DNA from: Chondrosia reniformis
Lineage: Eukaryota; Porifera; Demospongiae; Chondrillida; Chondrillidae
Length of the DNA stretch: 64,000 nt
Direction: 5' to 3'
Assembly: GCA_947172415.1 (NCBI GenBank)
Contig: OX359189.1
Coordinates: forward strand, 5,656,501-5,720,500
Part shown: piece after piece, positions 47,125 to 58,800 of the stretch
Numbering within the stretch: position 1 is the stretch's first letter
Layout: every line of letters begins with the position of its first letter
Position numbers and translations under genes: made by a program
Notes under the pieces: model-generated
The model's input: only the letters and a program-made list of their open reading frames with translations
Told to the model about the DNA's origin: nothing
Database searches by the model: none

Positions 47125-47153
47125 CTTGAAGAAGACCTCCGGGTCGAAACATC
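47125..47153 (+). other. Hammerhead-like core, degenerate
   Basis: Plus-strand CTTGAAGA, hairpin GACC-TCCG-GGTC, then GAAACATC. The stem II hairpin is perfect (4 bp), but the first box has an extra T and the cleavage triplet is ATC. The following sequence (AATTAGTAAATC...CTTTATTCTC) matches the 22203-22230 copy, confirming a shared origin. Confidence 0.45.
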
Positions 47154-47159
47154 CTAAAT

Positions 47160-47918
47160 TAGTAAATCACTGTTGTTGATCCATAAGGCTTTATTCTCAT
47201 TGTATATGTATGATATGTATTATGTATAGTTTTAGATCATATGCATTACATATATTCACTCTTATAAGTGATCACATAGCAGTCTTGGGTAACATATGTA
47301 TATAAACAGTGATTCAGAATAGAGGTAACCCCAAAATATTATATATATTGTTCACGTTTATGAGTTCTAGTATGGAAATGACAGGAATGCCACTTGGAGT
47401 CAGTAAAGAGAATTGTATAATAAGCCATCCAGATCAAGACCATTGGTGGTGGGCTGATGAACTTGTCAAGCAGCATACAACCACTAACCCAAAATATGGA
47501 ACTTGTACTCTTTCCACCCAAACAATTAAACTTATGTCCAATTTCATCATTACTATTCATAGTTGTAATTATTACATCTCTATATATTATCACATCATTA
47601 TTCTGTTATGTATAATATATACCTATTACATTCTTTCACCTTATTGTAACAGTATCAATTGAAATAGTTTTACACTTGAAAGGAAATTAATGCTTGCACA
47701 CTGCAACTACATGAATGTGTAAATTGATTGAAATTAAGGAATTCTATTTGTAGCCATATATAAATGATCAGATAAATTCAAAGATATAAGAAAGTATAAT
47801 GTTATGCATATATGTGGGTGTAAATGAAGATTTTCCAATTATTAACAAGGGAGTAATGTGACACTGAAATACATGTCTTGGCAAAGTGACAATATATATA
47901 TTTGCAGATGTTTCTTCT
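47160..47918. other. Downstream flank of DomD, no gene assigned
   Basis: A plus-strand frame at 47309-47662 contains a Trp/His-rich stretch (HPDQDHWWWADELVKQ) that looks protein-like, but it has no recognised family and ends in low-complexity Tyr/Ile sequence. It may be a degraded insertion. Confidence 0.35.
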
Positions 47919-50900
47919 TTAGCATATCCAAGAACAGTATCTAGAGTATGTTAAACATTTCTGTTGATTCTTCAGGTAACAACCATAAGTCCTTCTAGAA
48001 CGATGCCTTTGACGAGGCTCACAACAGATATTATAGCACTTTCCAGCTCTCCAACTGTATAGTACAAATAAGGTGCACACATCTCATATGAAGTAAAGAA
48101 CATTATGGACAATACAGACACAATTTCTTAGTTTCAAACTACACTGTTACATACATATATATACTCTTCTGTAGTTTCATCCTAATTTTACATAGAGCAC
48201 AGAATGACAATATAATATTCATGTACAATGGGATATATTATGTAAAACACTAGACTATATTTTAGGGCCTGGAGACTATGCTCAATAGAAATAATAATAA
48301 AACAGAAATATGTCTTTTAACCTACTAGCATTGTTGAGAGCCAAGGCATGTGTAGGCATGTCTTCTTTGTTTACAGTTGATCTGGACCCTTGGCTGTGGG
48401 ATACAGAGACAGTTGGTTCTATCCAAAATTTCATTATGACCACATCTACGGTTACATTCACACCGGCAAGAATCTTCATTATAACTGTATCCACTGGAGC
48501 AATGACGATTACCAGATCTTGGACATTCACAGGAACAGGTAGTTGGATTTAATTGTTTACCATTTGGACAATGATTCAGCTTACATGAGTGGTAACACCC
48601 GCACCTCTGTTGATCCCATGAGGTGCCATGTGGACACCGTCGTTGCTGACAGATGCACTGGCAGTTAGATTTATCTAAAGTATATCCACTAGAGCAATGT
48701 CGTTGACATCTACATTCACAGTGGTTCCTGTCGAAAGAATATCCTTGTGAACATTGCCTAGGCTGACAAATGCACCGACAAGTAGATTTATCTAAAGTAT
48801 ATCCACTAGAGCAATGTCGTTGACATCTACATTCACAGTGGTTCCTGTCGAAAGAATATCCTTGTGAACATTGCCTAGGCTGACAAATGCACCGACAAGT
48901 AGATTTATCTAAAGTATATCCATTTGGGCAAGATCTTTGACATTTACACCTACAATAACTGTTGTCAAAAGAATATCCTTTAGGGCATCTATAGGTTCTT
49001 GGACATTGACAAGAACACAAGTGCTTGTTGAATATTTGAGGAGGTCTGCAATTTAAATTTGCACATTGACAATGACAAGTTTCATTATTCATAACCTTGC
49101 CAGTGGGACACCTATACCATCTTGGACATTCACAACCACAAGTGAAGGGATTAAAAATTTTGTTGTTCCTGTTATAGTAGCAATCCTTAGACCTTGATAA
49201 CCAAGCATCCTCTGAAATGATGGCATTACAAACACACTTACATTGTATTTCATCAAATGTGAAGCCAGCTTCACAGTCTTGTGAGTTCATGCAGCGACAA
49301 CTACAAGTGTTAGGGTCAAACTCTTGACCTTCACAACACTCTATCTCTCCATCACAAACACAGCTACAAGAGGTATCATTGAATGTCTGTCCAGCAGGAC
49401 AGGTTGGTCTTGCTATACATGTACAACTACAGGTATTATTGTTAAAATCCTGACCAGGTGGGCATGGTAGGATATCTGTACACTGACAGCTACAGGAGGT
49501 ATCATTGAATGTCTGTCTAGGAGGACAGGTTGGTCTTGCTATACATGTACAACTACAGGTATTATTGTTAAAATCCTGACCAGGTGGGCATGGTAGGATA
49601 TCTGTACACTGACAGCTACAGGAGGTATCATTGAATGTCTGTCTAGGAGGACAGGTTGGTCTTGCTATACAAGTACAACTACAGGTATTACTGTTAAAAT
49701 CCTGACCAGGTGGGCATGGTAGGATATCTGTACACTGACAGCTACAGGAGGTATCATTGAATGTCTGTCTAGGAGGACAGGTTGGTCTTGCTATACAAGT
49801 ACAACTACAGGTATTACTGTTAAAATCCTGACCAGGTGGGCATGGTAGGATATCTGTACACTGACAGCTACAGGAGGTATCATTGAATGTCTGTCTAGGA
49901 GGACAGGTCACATTACCACTGCACACACACTGACATATCTCAAAATTGAATTCATAGCCTGGTTGGCAGTCGATATCTTCACCTGTGCATTGGCATTCAC
50001 AAGTATTGTTGTTAAATGTGTAACCCGGTTCACAAGTCACCTCTCTGCAAACACAGGCACATGCGTCAATGTCAAAATCATATCCAGCCTGGCAGGTGAC
50101 AGCATCATTACAGGTGCAGTTACATACATCTGGTGATGAATCAAATATATATCCAGGTGGACAAGGTGTGTTTTCATTGCATTCACACAAGCATGTTAAA
50201 TTGTTAAATAACTGCAATTTAAAAAGAAACCAACCTAATTTAGAATTAATGATGCAGGTTGCCATATAAGACAATTGGTAATGTATGTATGTATATAAGT
50301 GGAAGGGATCTTCTCAAATTTTAGGCATTTGGTATATACAAACATGTTAATGCTTTGAAGAGATACTATGTTATATGAATTAAAGCTGTATTGGTTATTG
50401 CATGTTAGTATTACAAAAATGTTACTATATAGCGTTTTATATAATAATGGAAAATTAATGTAATGTATATGCATTAGTACCTCATTTGGTTCACATGCTA
50501 TTTCATTTGGACATTTACAAAAGCAAGTTTCTTCATCAAAGACAAGTAATCCAGGACATTTGAGCTCACGTGGAATAGGAGATGGGGGACATTCACATTC
50601 ACAGCTTGTATAGTTCAGGAATTTTGGTGAGTCACACGTTATGTTGCAAATGTCTACACACTGACAACTGATTAGATCAAAGCGCTGACCAGTAGGGCAA
50701 GTTCTGTTCTCAACTTCAGGACACTCTGGTGGTGCTTCACACCGACAAATACTTTCAGTAAATACCATATTTATTCCACAGAACACAGGGAAACATTCAC
50801 ATTCACAAGAAAATGGATTTAGATCAGGCTGAGAAAAGAATTTTAATATGGAGACATAAAAACATGCATATATAACGCCTCAACAATAATTTATTTACAG

Positions 50901-52660
50901 ATGGAGGATTCTATTTAAGTATATGTGCTATATATACTTCTCAAGGTGCCTACCAATATTATGTATCATTGTGATATTAACGTATTTTGGTTGTAGTTTA
51001 GAACAGCTAATAAATTTCATTTCTCGTGCATGCTGCATGAAGACAGACTATGTATAAAACAATTTCTTCAGATTTTTCTATCATACTTCATTTAGATCAT
51101 GCAACTTACTTTTGATGTATCACTGCATTGCACTGAAGAACAGTTGCATGTACAGTCTGGAAGCAGGCTCCGTGTTGCACAAACATCCGCAGCACCAGGT
51201 GGACAAGTTATAGGATCAGGAGATGGTGTACCAGTTGGTGTACTGGTTGGTGTACTGGTTGGCTCCACAATGAGAGAACTGGATTCTGCTACACTTGAGA
51301 CACTGGTTGGCTCAACACTCGAAATAGAAGCAGTTACTGCCTATATATATTAAATTTTGTGCTGAAACTCTGTAAATATGAAGCTTAAACTTGCTCAGCA
51401 TTCACAGACATATATTGTACATTTCCAAAAAGTTTTAGATTTATATGTAAAATTTGCCCTATCTCTCTCTCCATACATTAAAACAAAATATTTCCCTGTG
51501 GTGGAGGAAAGAAAGTGTCCTGCTCCTTCTACTGAAGAAAGTGCTTTTATACCTTATATACATCCCAGAACCCTATATAGGTCTTTATTTCTGTCAATAC
51601 CTGTTTAATTATGATGTGCTTCAAAAATTAAAGCATTATATATATATATATATTGAGAATAAATGATGATTTACTTTAAACTTACAATGTTTTCTGCTAA
51701 CATAATCTGCATGGATCCTCTTTGTGTCCTGCCATGTGTATTAAAGGGTGGAGGATCACTATTACTCCAAGCATAGCAAATAAACACAGAACTTCCCTGG
51801 AGGAATTATATACAAATACAAATTGTATTATATAATGAATATACGTATAGGGAAATAGTATATTCCAATTTAACATTTGCCTGGCAAATGAACACAAGAC
51901 AATTTTGATCATGAATGAGCTATGAAATGCAAAGTATACGAATTTTATGGTAGATCTATGGCAATATATACATTTTAATATATAATGCATATAGATTATA
52001 GACATTCTAATCTCTAAAATACACGATTTATATAATATGTGTTATGTACAGCTTTACTGACCCTTGGAATAACTAAATCTTGTGAAGTATCACCAGTATC
52101 AAGAAGCCTCCAAAATTTTACTATTGTAAAACCATTTTCCTCTTTAGCACTGATTAATTTCCAACCATCATCGTCTCTGAGTCTATCTACAACAGGCACA
52201 GCGCGTGCTTCTGCATGGCGATCCTGCATAGAGAAGGTTCACGGAAATTAAACCGTATATAGATATACAATGCAAGTTACAAAATACAAAATACCGTAGT
52301 GTAATTAATTAATTAAATAAATAAATAATACAGATACCATGCAGAGGGGTCAAGTTTTAGGCGACTTACTGAAAAGGACACTTGTCCAGTACTCCCATCT
52401 ACCCATGCAAAGGCAATATCTGACCCGGTCATAAATCCATCTGGCGATATACCAAAGCCAACCCATCCAGTAGTGTTAACTTTAATAGCAAAGGTAGCAT
52501 TGTCAGTACTGTCTACAGACCAAAACAGTTCGTATCTTCCGTTAGAGCCATCAGCTAGTAACAGTGACTGATCAAATTCTGCTTCTAAAGTAGCATCCAA
52601 GCCACTCTGACATTTGGCCACGAAAATGCAAGCCAAAACTATTGCAGAAGTTAGCCACAT
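47919..52660 (-). CDS. DomD: large secreted DOMON / CXCXC-repeat protein
   Basis: Seven exons: 52660-52370, 52223-52062, 51796-51686, 51340-51110, 50828-50481, 50211-48326, 48054-47919; 1054 residues. A signal peptide (MWLTSAIVLACIFVAKCQSG) precedes DOMON (1-188; GWVGFGISPDG, DRHAEARAVP, VFICYAWSNSDPPP), a Ser/Thr/Pro linker (TSTPTSTPTGTPSP), a conserved CXCXC exon (SCECECPPSP), and one 1886-bp exon holding all repeats that DomC spreads over five exons. It contains four copies of the 126-bp unit and two of a 117-bp unit (CSQGYSFDRNHCECRCQRHC). The cap exon gives YWRAGKCYNICC...RYCSWIC. Exon 6 reads TAG exactly across the donor (TGC-TA|GTAGGT). The first exon is 18 bp shorter than in DomA-C. 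The gene is divergent from the DNAAF8-like gene. Confidence 0.85.
48684..48917 (-). repeat. 117-bp coding repeat in DomD exon 6
   Basis: Two tandem units with exact 117-bp spacing (ATCCACTAGAGCAATGTCGT at 48684 and 48801), each coding for 39 residues with six cysteines. A diverged third unit lies on the side toward the DOMON domain. The unit differs from the 126-bp repeat. Confidence 0.8.
49355..49905 (-). repeat. 126-bp coding repeat array in DomD exon 6
   Basis: The junction CACTGACAGCTACAGGAGG occurs at 49481, 49607, 49733 and 49859, exactly 126 bp apart; units are nearly identical at the DNA level, including silent positions. This indicates recent expansion or gene conversion. Each unit encodes 42 residues with NDTS sequons. 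Confidence 0.95.
51363..51485. repeat. Single degenerate ~170-bp satellite unit in DomD intron 3
   Basis: Contains GCATTCACAGACAT, ATTTGCCCTATCTCTC and CCATACATTAA in satellite order, with many changes. It shows that the satellite also occurs outside the arrays. Confidence 0.6.
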
Positions 52661-52847
52661 TATGCTATTTCAGGATTACTGATCATGTAAGCATATATCA
52701 GGCCGCTGTATTTATGACTTTAAATACTACTGTAATGCATCAATATGGCTTTGCTGAAGGGTGCAGGCGGGAGCTGGCTTTTGGGCGAAGTCGAAGCCCT
52801 TCAATGCACAGCTTCTGTATATTACGTATGAAGTAATTGGATTAAAA
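52661..52847. promoter_or_regulatory. Divergent promoter DomD / DNAAF8-like gene
   Basis: The two start codons are 187 bp apart and point away from each other. The interval is of mixed composition and has no clear TATA box. The shared promoter is inferred from position only. Confidence 0.5.
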
Positions 52848-55800
52848 ATGGCGAAAGATGGAGTAGAAGCCAAGTTGAAATACATGCTGCCGTCTGCAGA
52901 CTTCAACTTAGAAGACTCTGATGAGGTAAATGTGTTCCACTAAAACAGACACAAGTGTACCAATGGCAGTATATAGTCTTCTTGGCCTATGTCTCCATAC
53001 TTTGATTTAGTACCTGACAATTATGCGCTGAGGCCATAGTTGATTGATACACTATTTGGTATACTTTGAAGTTTCTCCTTAAAATTTTCAACTTTGTGAC
53101 TTCTTTGTGTATTATGATCCACACTAATAAAATATTACAAACAGTTTGATATAACTTTTTACAGGAAGAGTACGAAGACGCTCTGAACGACACCACTGTT
53201 ACTGCGGAAGATATCAGTGAAAGAAATCCTTCACAAAGCGATGAAATAAGTGTTGACACAACAGATCATTCATGTGACACTGCGAGAGAGAAACCATCCT
53301 TTAGCAAAGATGAGGATGAAGACTGGCAACAGTTTCAGTTGCAGTTTGAGAAACAGTTTTCAGAAGAGATTGATATCTCACTGAAAGAGCCAACTGTTGC
53401 TGTATCCGAGGAAGTGTTGCACAATCTGAAGCAGCAACTGTTAGCAGATCTACTGACCTGTTGGCATGATGCAAAGGCTTTGCCAAACGATGCTAAGGAA
53501 GAGGAGGGAGCAACTAACCCTCCAGAAGGGAAGCATGGATCGAAATTGTCTTTTTCTAAACTTAATGCTGTAGAAGATAAGATTGATGACTTGTTGACAA
53601 AGCAGCAAGAAGTGACGTCTGAACCACCCGGTGCTTCCTCCAATAGTGAATCCTTTCAGTGCTCTGCTTATGGGGAAGTATATTCAGCAGCCACATATAG
53701 CAAAGAAGTCATGAAACAACTTGTAGCTAAGTACCTCAAAGATCATCAGAAAACTCTGCCTTCAGAGGAAACGCCTACTTTACCAGTTACAACTTCTAAC
53801 CAAAAGTTTGATGGTAAGTTATAATCTGTTAGCTTGTGTTGAGCTTCTACTGTGGTTGTATAAAGGTTGATCTTAGGTATAAATCATTCATGTGAAGTTT
53901 AGTGGATGTCTTCGATGCAAATATGAATACATTCCAGAGGCGGTGGAACACTTTTTATTTATGGGGGGGTCAGGCTGGTAAGGTAATGACATACTGTGAC
54001 AGATGCAACTGGGGGATCTGGGGGCATGCATGCCCCCCACAGGAAATGCCGCCATCTTACCACTATTAGCCATTTATTTAAATGTGTCATAAAATGTCAT
54101 AAAAATGGTGGAAATGGTCTTGGTAGTTAAAATATTTCAATTTTTAACTTGTAAGAACACCATGCCCTTACTCCAAAGCATCTAAGTCAGTTTTCTGTCT
54201 TATTATCATGTATTCCATATTGTTATGACATACTACTACTACAGAATTTTAGGATTTTTTTTAGGAATAGGAATCTTATTTAATGTGGGAAGCCTTTAGC
54301 CAAGAGGCTACTCTTCCAGGCACCCACAATAGTACAAACAACATAACAACATAAACACAACATATAGTAAATCAGTCAGCAATAATCAGTTTGTTTATTG
54401 GGCAATATTTGTTGTCAAGAATGTTGGGGGGGGGGGAGCATTGCCCCCGCTTCATAAATTTTGAAGGGGCAAGTGCACCCCTCTTTCCCCCCTGGTTCTG
54501 CTGCCTATGCATTCATGCGTGGACTGATTCTTAAAATGAATGAGCAAGTGAGCATAGTATTATATCACTATCAGATGTATTCAAAGGAAGCCTTTGGTAT
54601 ACTTCTCATTCATGTGGGATTTGTGTATGGCCAAACAAGTAACCAAGGCTTAGCATTGCCCTCTGTGTATATACACTGTGTTTGATGACTTTTAATTAAT
54701 CCTCAATTTGGTGTTCCTCAATTGTTACTGTTACTAAATATGATCTGTTAGTTCATATATTGGAAAATGTTGATACTTGTTATTTAGTTTTGGCTTAACC
54801 TACGTATATTTATATGATAGGTTCAATATTCATTTACCCAACCGGATGTTACTCTTTTGCATAAATTGGTGTGATAGGTTTTGCAATATTTTAAGAGACA
54901 TTTACTATAACTGATGCCTGAAAAAACATTATAGCACTGTTAGGGAGCTGCAGTAATAGTAATGAAGCTTTTCTATCCCTACTCTAAGGTTTCAAGTAGA
55001 CCCTTATACTGGGTCACCCCTCCCCTTTGTTTAAGGAGAGACTGCTTTGTCTTCTGTTGACTGTTTTAGGTGTGTGCAGACTAATAGACAATTGTAGTTA
55101 ACAAACAGCCTATTCAGCTTCCCTGGAAGAAGTGAATAGCATTAACTTGTAGTAGTCCCTTTGCAGAGATGTACGTATATTGATATGGAGTTGTACTGCA
55201 CTAATTTGTTGGGAATTTTTGTTGGTTTTGTTAATTCATAATATATAATGGAACTCTATAATCTATAGACCGGGTTTGGCATATACGTAGATCCATTTCT
55301 GGTATCCTTATTTAGGGTATTTCAGTTATGGGAAGTTACAGTATAAGTACAGTATTTCCAATAAAATAAATAAAAACTAGAAACAGAATTTATGATATCG
55401 TACATCGATTTAATGAGTTACATTATACGTATATTTTGATTAATGATTCACTCTAATGATGATAACCAGCATTGTAAACACATACTAGCATCTCCAGCAA
55501 GTATTTCTGAGCTTTGTGACTTTTGAAACCATTTTAAGTAGCCTTATATGTATTTTAGACTGACTGTTAGAGATTTTGTATATAATTGCTGTACAAAGAC
55601 TAAAATTGGGATTTGCCCATTATTATACCTGCCTATCTTAAGGTGATGATCATTAAGCAAAGTGTTCCATACAACTACTACTTTGCAGGATCTGTTTCAA
55701 TTGTAATTTGTTGTAATTAAACTTAACCTGAACTTGAACCTTGAGTAGGCTTCATCTCTTTATATTCATCATATCTCATCATATCTCTTAAAATTTAAAC

Positions 55801-58800
55801 CTGCAAATGTGTATAGACATTGCATTATAGGAAATACAATGCATTTAGAAGGAACTCTTATTTATTGTTGTATGTATTATAGCTTACATCTATTAATAGA
55901 ACTCTTTCTCTAAACAGTTTGTAGTTCCCATAAGATGGTTTCATATGGTAGATCATCAATACAGTATATGAATGCTGTTCCTTATGAGATATTTAACTAC
56001 TGATTCAAATGTATTATCACGACATACCACCCCAGCATGCTCTATAGTGTTCAATATGACAAGATACATATTTCATGTTCACACCTTCTGAATCTTTTAT
56101 TTAGTAGCTTATTTTATATGCTCAGTGTTAGACTTTCACTTCATTATCCCTATTCAACTGTTTCTTTGATTATTGAGTGCTGGGAATCCTTCCATTGGCC
56201 CAGTAAGTATATTCATACAATGATAAGGAAACCACAAGTAGTCTCTTTAATGGCTCAGTAGTCATCTAAGTGGTAATAGCACTTATCAATAGAATGGTAA
56301 CACTAAGTGTAGATAGATTTTTTCAGTGTTCTTTATAGTAAGGAACTTGTTCAGCTGATGAACACACCAAAAACTTAAACCTTAATTCCTTTATTCTTTC
56401 ACTGTCTTTAGCAGTGAGTACATGAACATGTATGCACGTATATCTTGTAGTAAAGTGATTATACGTAGCTGTAGGGTATGTAGATCTCCACCCAGATGTA
56501 CGTATATGTACAGTATATATACGTATGTGTCTATCACCTGTCACCTGTAACATTTGGATTCTGTACAAATACTAACAACAGAAGCATTCCCATGTTAAGC
56601 TTAATTCTGATTGTTAGCCATGATTCAAATTGAATTTTATTATTTTAAAGGCTTTTATTAAGGATCCCCTCCTATTTTGCCATGCGCACCCTATCCACTA
56701 TACACACTTTTATATATGGTCTGTTTTTAGTCCAAAGGACTGCAATCAGTGAAAAGAGAGTAATGGATATTCATTTCATAATCACTTTTACAGGGTTAAG
56801 TGTAATCCTTAAAAGTATTATGTAGCAATATACCTAATTGGAATCCTTCTTTAAGGACATGAGAGGACCTCCTTGAATTGTGTATGGAATGCTTTGTACG
56901 TACCTAAAGTTGTAGGTGTGCATACATACATATATATGGTTATACAGAATGTATGTGATGTGTGAGGCTTCCGAATTTCTGTTTTAATTGCCTAATACAT
57001 AGTGTAAAATTGCAAACTATTTTATGAGCATACACAAGACACTAGTTGAATGTACATTTTTTGTGTACTTATCTTTACTAATTTGATTATTATAGAAGTG
57101 AATAAAATGAAATGAAACTACGTAAATAGTTTAAAGGAAATTGAAGCCGTGCAGGTGTGCATTTACATACAGGAAAACTAATCTAAATCACAGCTTTCCT
57201 GGACATACGTATGTTTAACCTTCATATACGTAAGGGTATGGAGACATACAGTATGAATAGACTTATTACTTATAGGGATAACCTTTAGAACTCTGGATAT
57301 GGATACAGTTTCTCTACTGGGCCAGATAGCTGATTCTGTGAATTTCACCAGTCATCAGTGATAATGGAAGTCTTAACTGCCATAATTGTTAGATCATGTT
57401 TCATCATTTTAACACAATTGTTATCACATTAGTGAATAACCATGAATTTCTATTAATTGAGCCCAGACAGCTAGTTTATAGCAGTCCTTAGCTACCACTG
57501 CACTATGTATATGCAATTTTTATACTAATGGGCTTCCCTCTAGTTCCTACCAACTATTAGTTTGTCATTGTTGTACATAGGTAATTGAATCATTTGGCTA
57601 TAGTCAGACACACTGGCTGGCTAGTGGTAGCCAAACCCAGTTTGCAGTAAGGAACGTTGGTTTGTCATTTTTGGTAATGTTGTGATTCTTGGTACCCCTT
57701 CTTAAAAGAGCAGATTGATAATATTTGTCCCATAACTGAAACACTCACTCTCTGCCCATTAATTTCAGTGCAGTGCAGCAGCTGACTATGAGTAATGAGT
57801 TGGTACATGATTCAGTTACTGTAATGTCTAAAATGCTTGAATGTCTCAAGTTTTGGGTTATGATATGAATGTTACCTTCCTTATAAGTATAACATGCTTT
57901 TTTAGTTTGTTGAATCTTAATTATCTCTTTTTAATACGTATATAAGTAACACCTCTGTGTGTCATGTATACTAAATACATAGGTAATAGGTAAATATATG
58001 TATATATATTATTATCGTATTTTGTAATCTGCACTGTATATACATAGTTGAACTAAAACAGTTACTGTTCTCCTTTCATAGCAACGATGAATGGATAGTA
58101 GATCTGAATGCCTAATATAATTATGTCTGTCACTTGCATTAGGAGATATTCTCTCACCCCTCCTTGTTGTCCCTCTTTATGGTAGGTGGTTATGGCACCC
58201 TTAAAGATGAAATCAATGAACCTCCCATTATCCTTGACCTAAGAGTACAGAGGAACACAAAGACCCAGCCCCAGCCACATAGGCCTGTGAAAGAAGTTGT
58301 ACCTCCAAAGGCTTCTGTATTCAGTAGCAAAGCACTAAAAATATTTTCTGGACGCTTTGGATCTCTCAGGTAACTGATTGCTACACACTAGATGAGCACT
58401 GTTATAATGCATGTGGTATGCACAAAGCCACCACACCTACCTTGATGCGACACACTGTTGTATATAGCTCTTCGGCTATGGAAGATATGTCATGTCATGC
58501 CCTACTTTTTATTAATATAACTTCACAGTTTAGCAACTTATTGTACCATTTGTAGAAATATTTCTCCTCTTTATTTACAGTCCTCAGGAATTGAGTGCAA
58601 GTGAAGGTGAAGGAGAAGATGAGAACCCATTGTCTTGGCAAACTGTAAGAAGTAGAAAGCAGAAGTATAATGTCACCAAAACTTCTGATAAGAATATGGA
58701 ACATCTGGAGACGCCTTCTCAACTACCACAGAAGCAGGAGGAGGCTCGTCCCAGTGCAACTGTCAGTGAGGAAGGTGCTAAATTGCAGATGCCCATTCCT

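Noticed and set aside
54420-54500. G-run and C-run as a possible regulatory quadruplex
   Set aside because: More simply explained as the inner ends of a hAT-like element; no other support.
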